Below are positions 5,643-5,696 of a stretch of DNA of 5,696 nt, piece by piece. Origin of the DNA: Eubacterium sp. AF16-48. GTDB taxonomy: Bacteria > Bacillota > Clostridia > Lachnospirales > Lachnospiraceae. Under the pieces are notes generated by a model, which worked only from the letters and a program-made list of their open reading frames with translations, did not search any database and was not told the origin of the DNA. The translations under genes were made by a program, and so were the position numbers. The stretch's first letter is position 1, and each line of letters begins with the position of its first letter. The stretch covers positions 2,662 through 8,357 of the forward strand of contig NZ_QUHB01000021.1 of NCBI RefSeq assembly GCF_003479405.1. The letters run 5' to 3'.

Positions 5643-5696
5643 TTGGTAGTGTCAAATTTACTACCCTATTTTCTTTATAAAACCTTTATTTTTAGG
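5638..5696 (-). pseudogene. Out-of-frame upstream remnant of the LytTR gene
   Basis: Between 5685 and 5638 a different frame reads RFYKENRVVNLTLPIG and then hits TAA. Joined to the LytTR frame by dropping one G of the GGG at 5638-5640, it gives LTLPIGKGEINIKIRDILYIE, which restores the first strands of a LytTR domain. Further up (5696 to about 5667) the plausible coding frame returns to the LytTR frame, reading PKNKGFIKKIG before two stops (TAG and TAA at 5658-5663). This is the pattern of a one-base loss followed by a one-base gain. Gene decay or errors at A and G runs are both possible, and only 59 bases are visible. Confidence 0.5.

Noticed and set aside
5641..5643. LytTR start at the TTG at 5642 as a true initiation site
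   Set aside because: There is no ribosome binding site, it falls inside the first strand of the domain, and the matching upstream strand is in another frame, so this start is an artefact of the frameshift.
5650..5655. Perfect TTGACA on the minus strand, a possible -35 box
   Set aside because: No TATAAT-like sequence lies 16-18 bases downstream, and the bases code for part of the LytTR domain in the shifted frame, so it is probably chance.

Overview
The window looks like chromosomal DNA of a low-GC Gram-positive bacterium of the Clostridia, most likely Lachnospiraceae-like. This rests on AT-rich codon use, strong AGGAGG-type ribosome binding sites, and the style of the giant secreted RHS protein (a Clostridial N-terminal 'KYPITVDP' module, a DNRLRE-like beta domain, calcium repeats and YD repeats). 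No rRNA, tRNA, CRISPR array or transposase gene was seen. Every supported gene lies on the minus strand, so the locus reads from right to left.

Right edge (5328-5696): a LytTR DNA-binding domain of the AgrA/VirR type. Its upstream part is out of frame twice, by what look like two compensating one-base indels, so it is either a damaged gene or carries sequence errors. Between it and the large gene (5125-5327) is a 203-base interval that is not empty. It can encode two very small ORFs (33 and 31 codons). The first overlaps the second by ATGA, and the second overlaps the large gene by ATGA. The interval also holds an 11-base direct repeat with an exact 21-base period, a layout resembling known LytTR-class operators.

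Middle (316-5124): a 1602-residue exported RHS/YD-repeat protein of the WapA-like polymorphic toxin type. In order it has a signal peptide, an N-terminal Clostridial RHS module, a DNRLRE-like beta domain, an Fn3-like domain, four thrombospondin-type-3 calcium motifs, YD repeats, an RHS core ending in DPTG, and a 190-residue C-terminal tip. The tip matches the Amidase_6 (papain-like, NlpC/P60-related) fold with a DCTNYASQ active-site motif. The tip is clearly more AT-rich than the core before it, as expected for an exchangeable toxin cassette.

Left edge (1-266): a small protein cut by the window edge. It has one N-terminal membrane helix and a predicted extracytoplasmic domain, starts 49 bases after the toxin stop codon and has an excellent ribosome binding site. 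It is the best candidate for the immunity protein. A membrane-tethered, outward-facing immunity protein would fit a toxin that acts outside the membrane, for instance on peptidoglycan. The inferred system is LytTR regulator, two coupled small ORFs, secreted RHS amidase toxin, then immunity protein, perhaps as one transcript. No experimental or database support was available.
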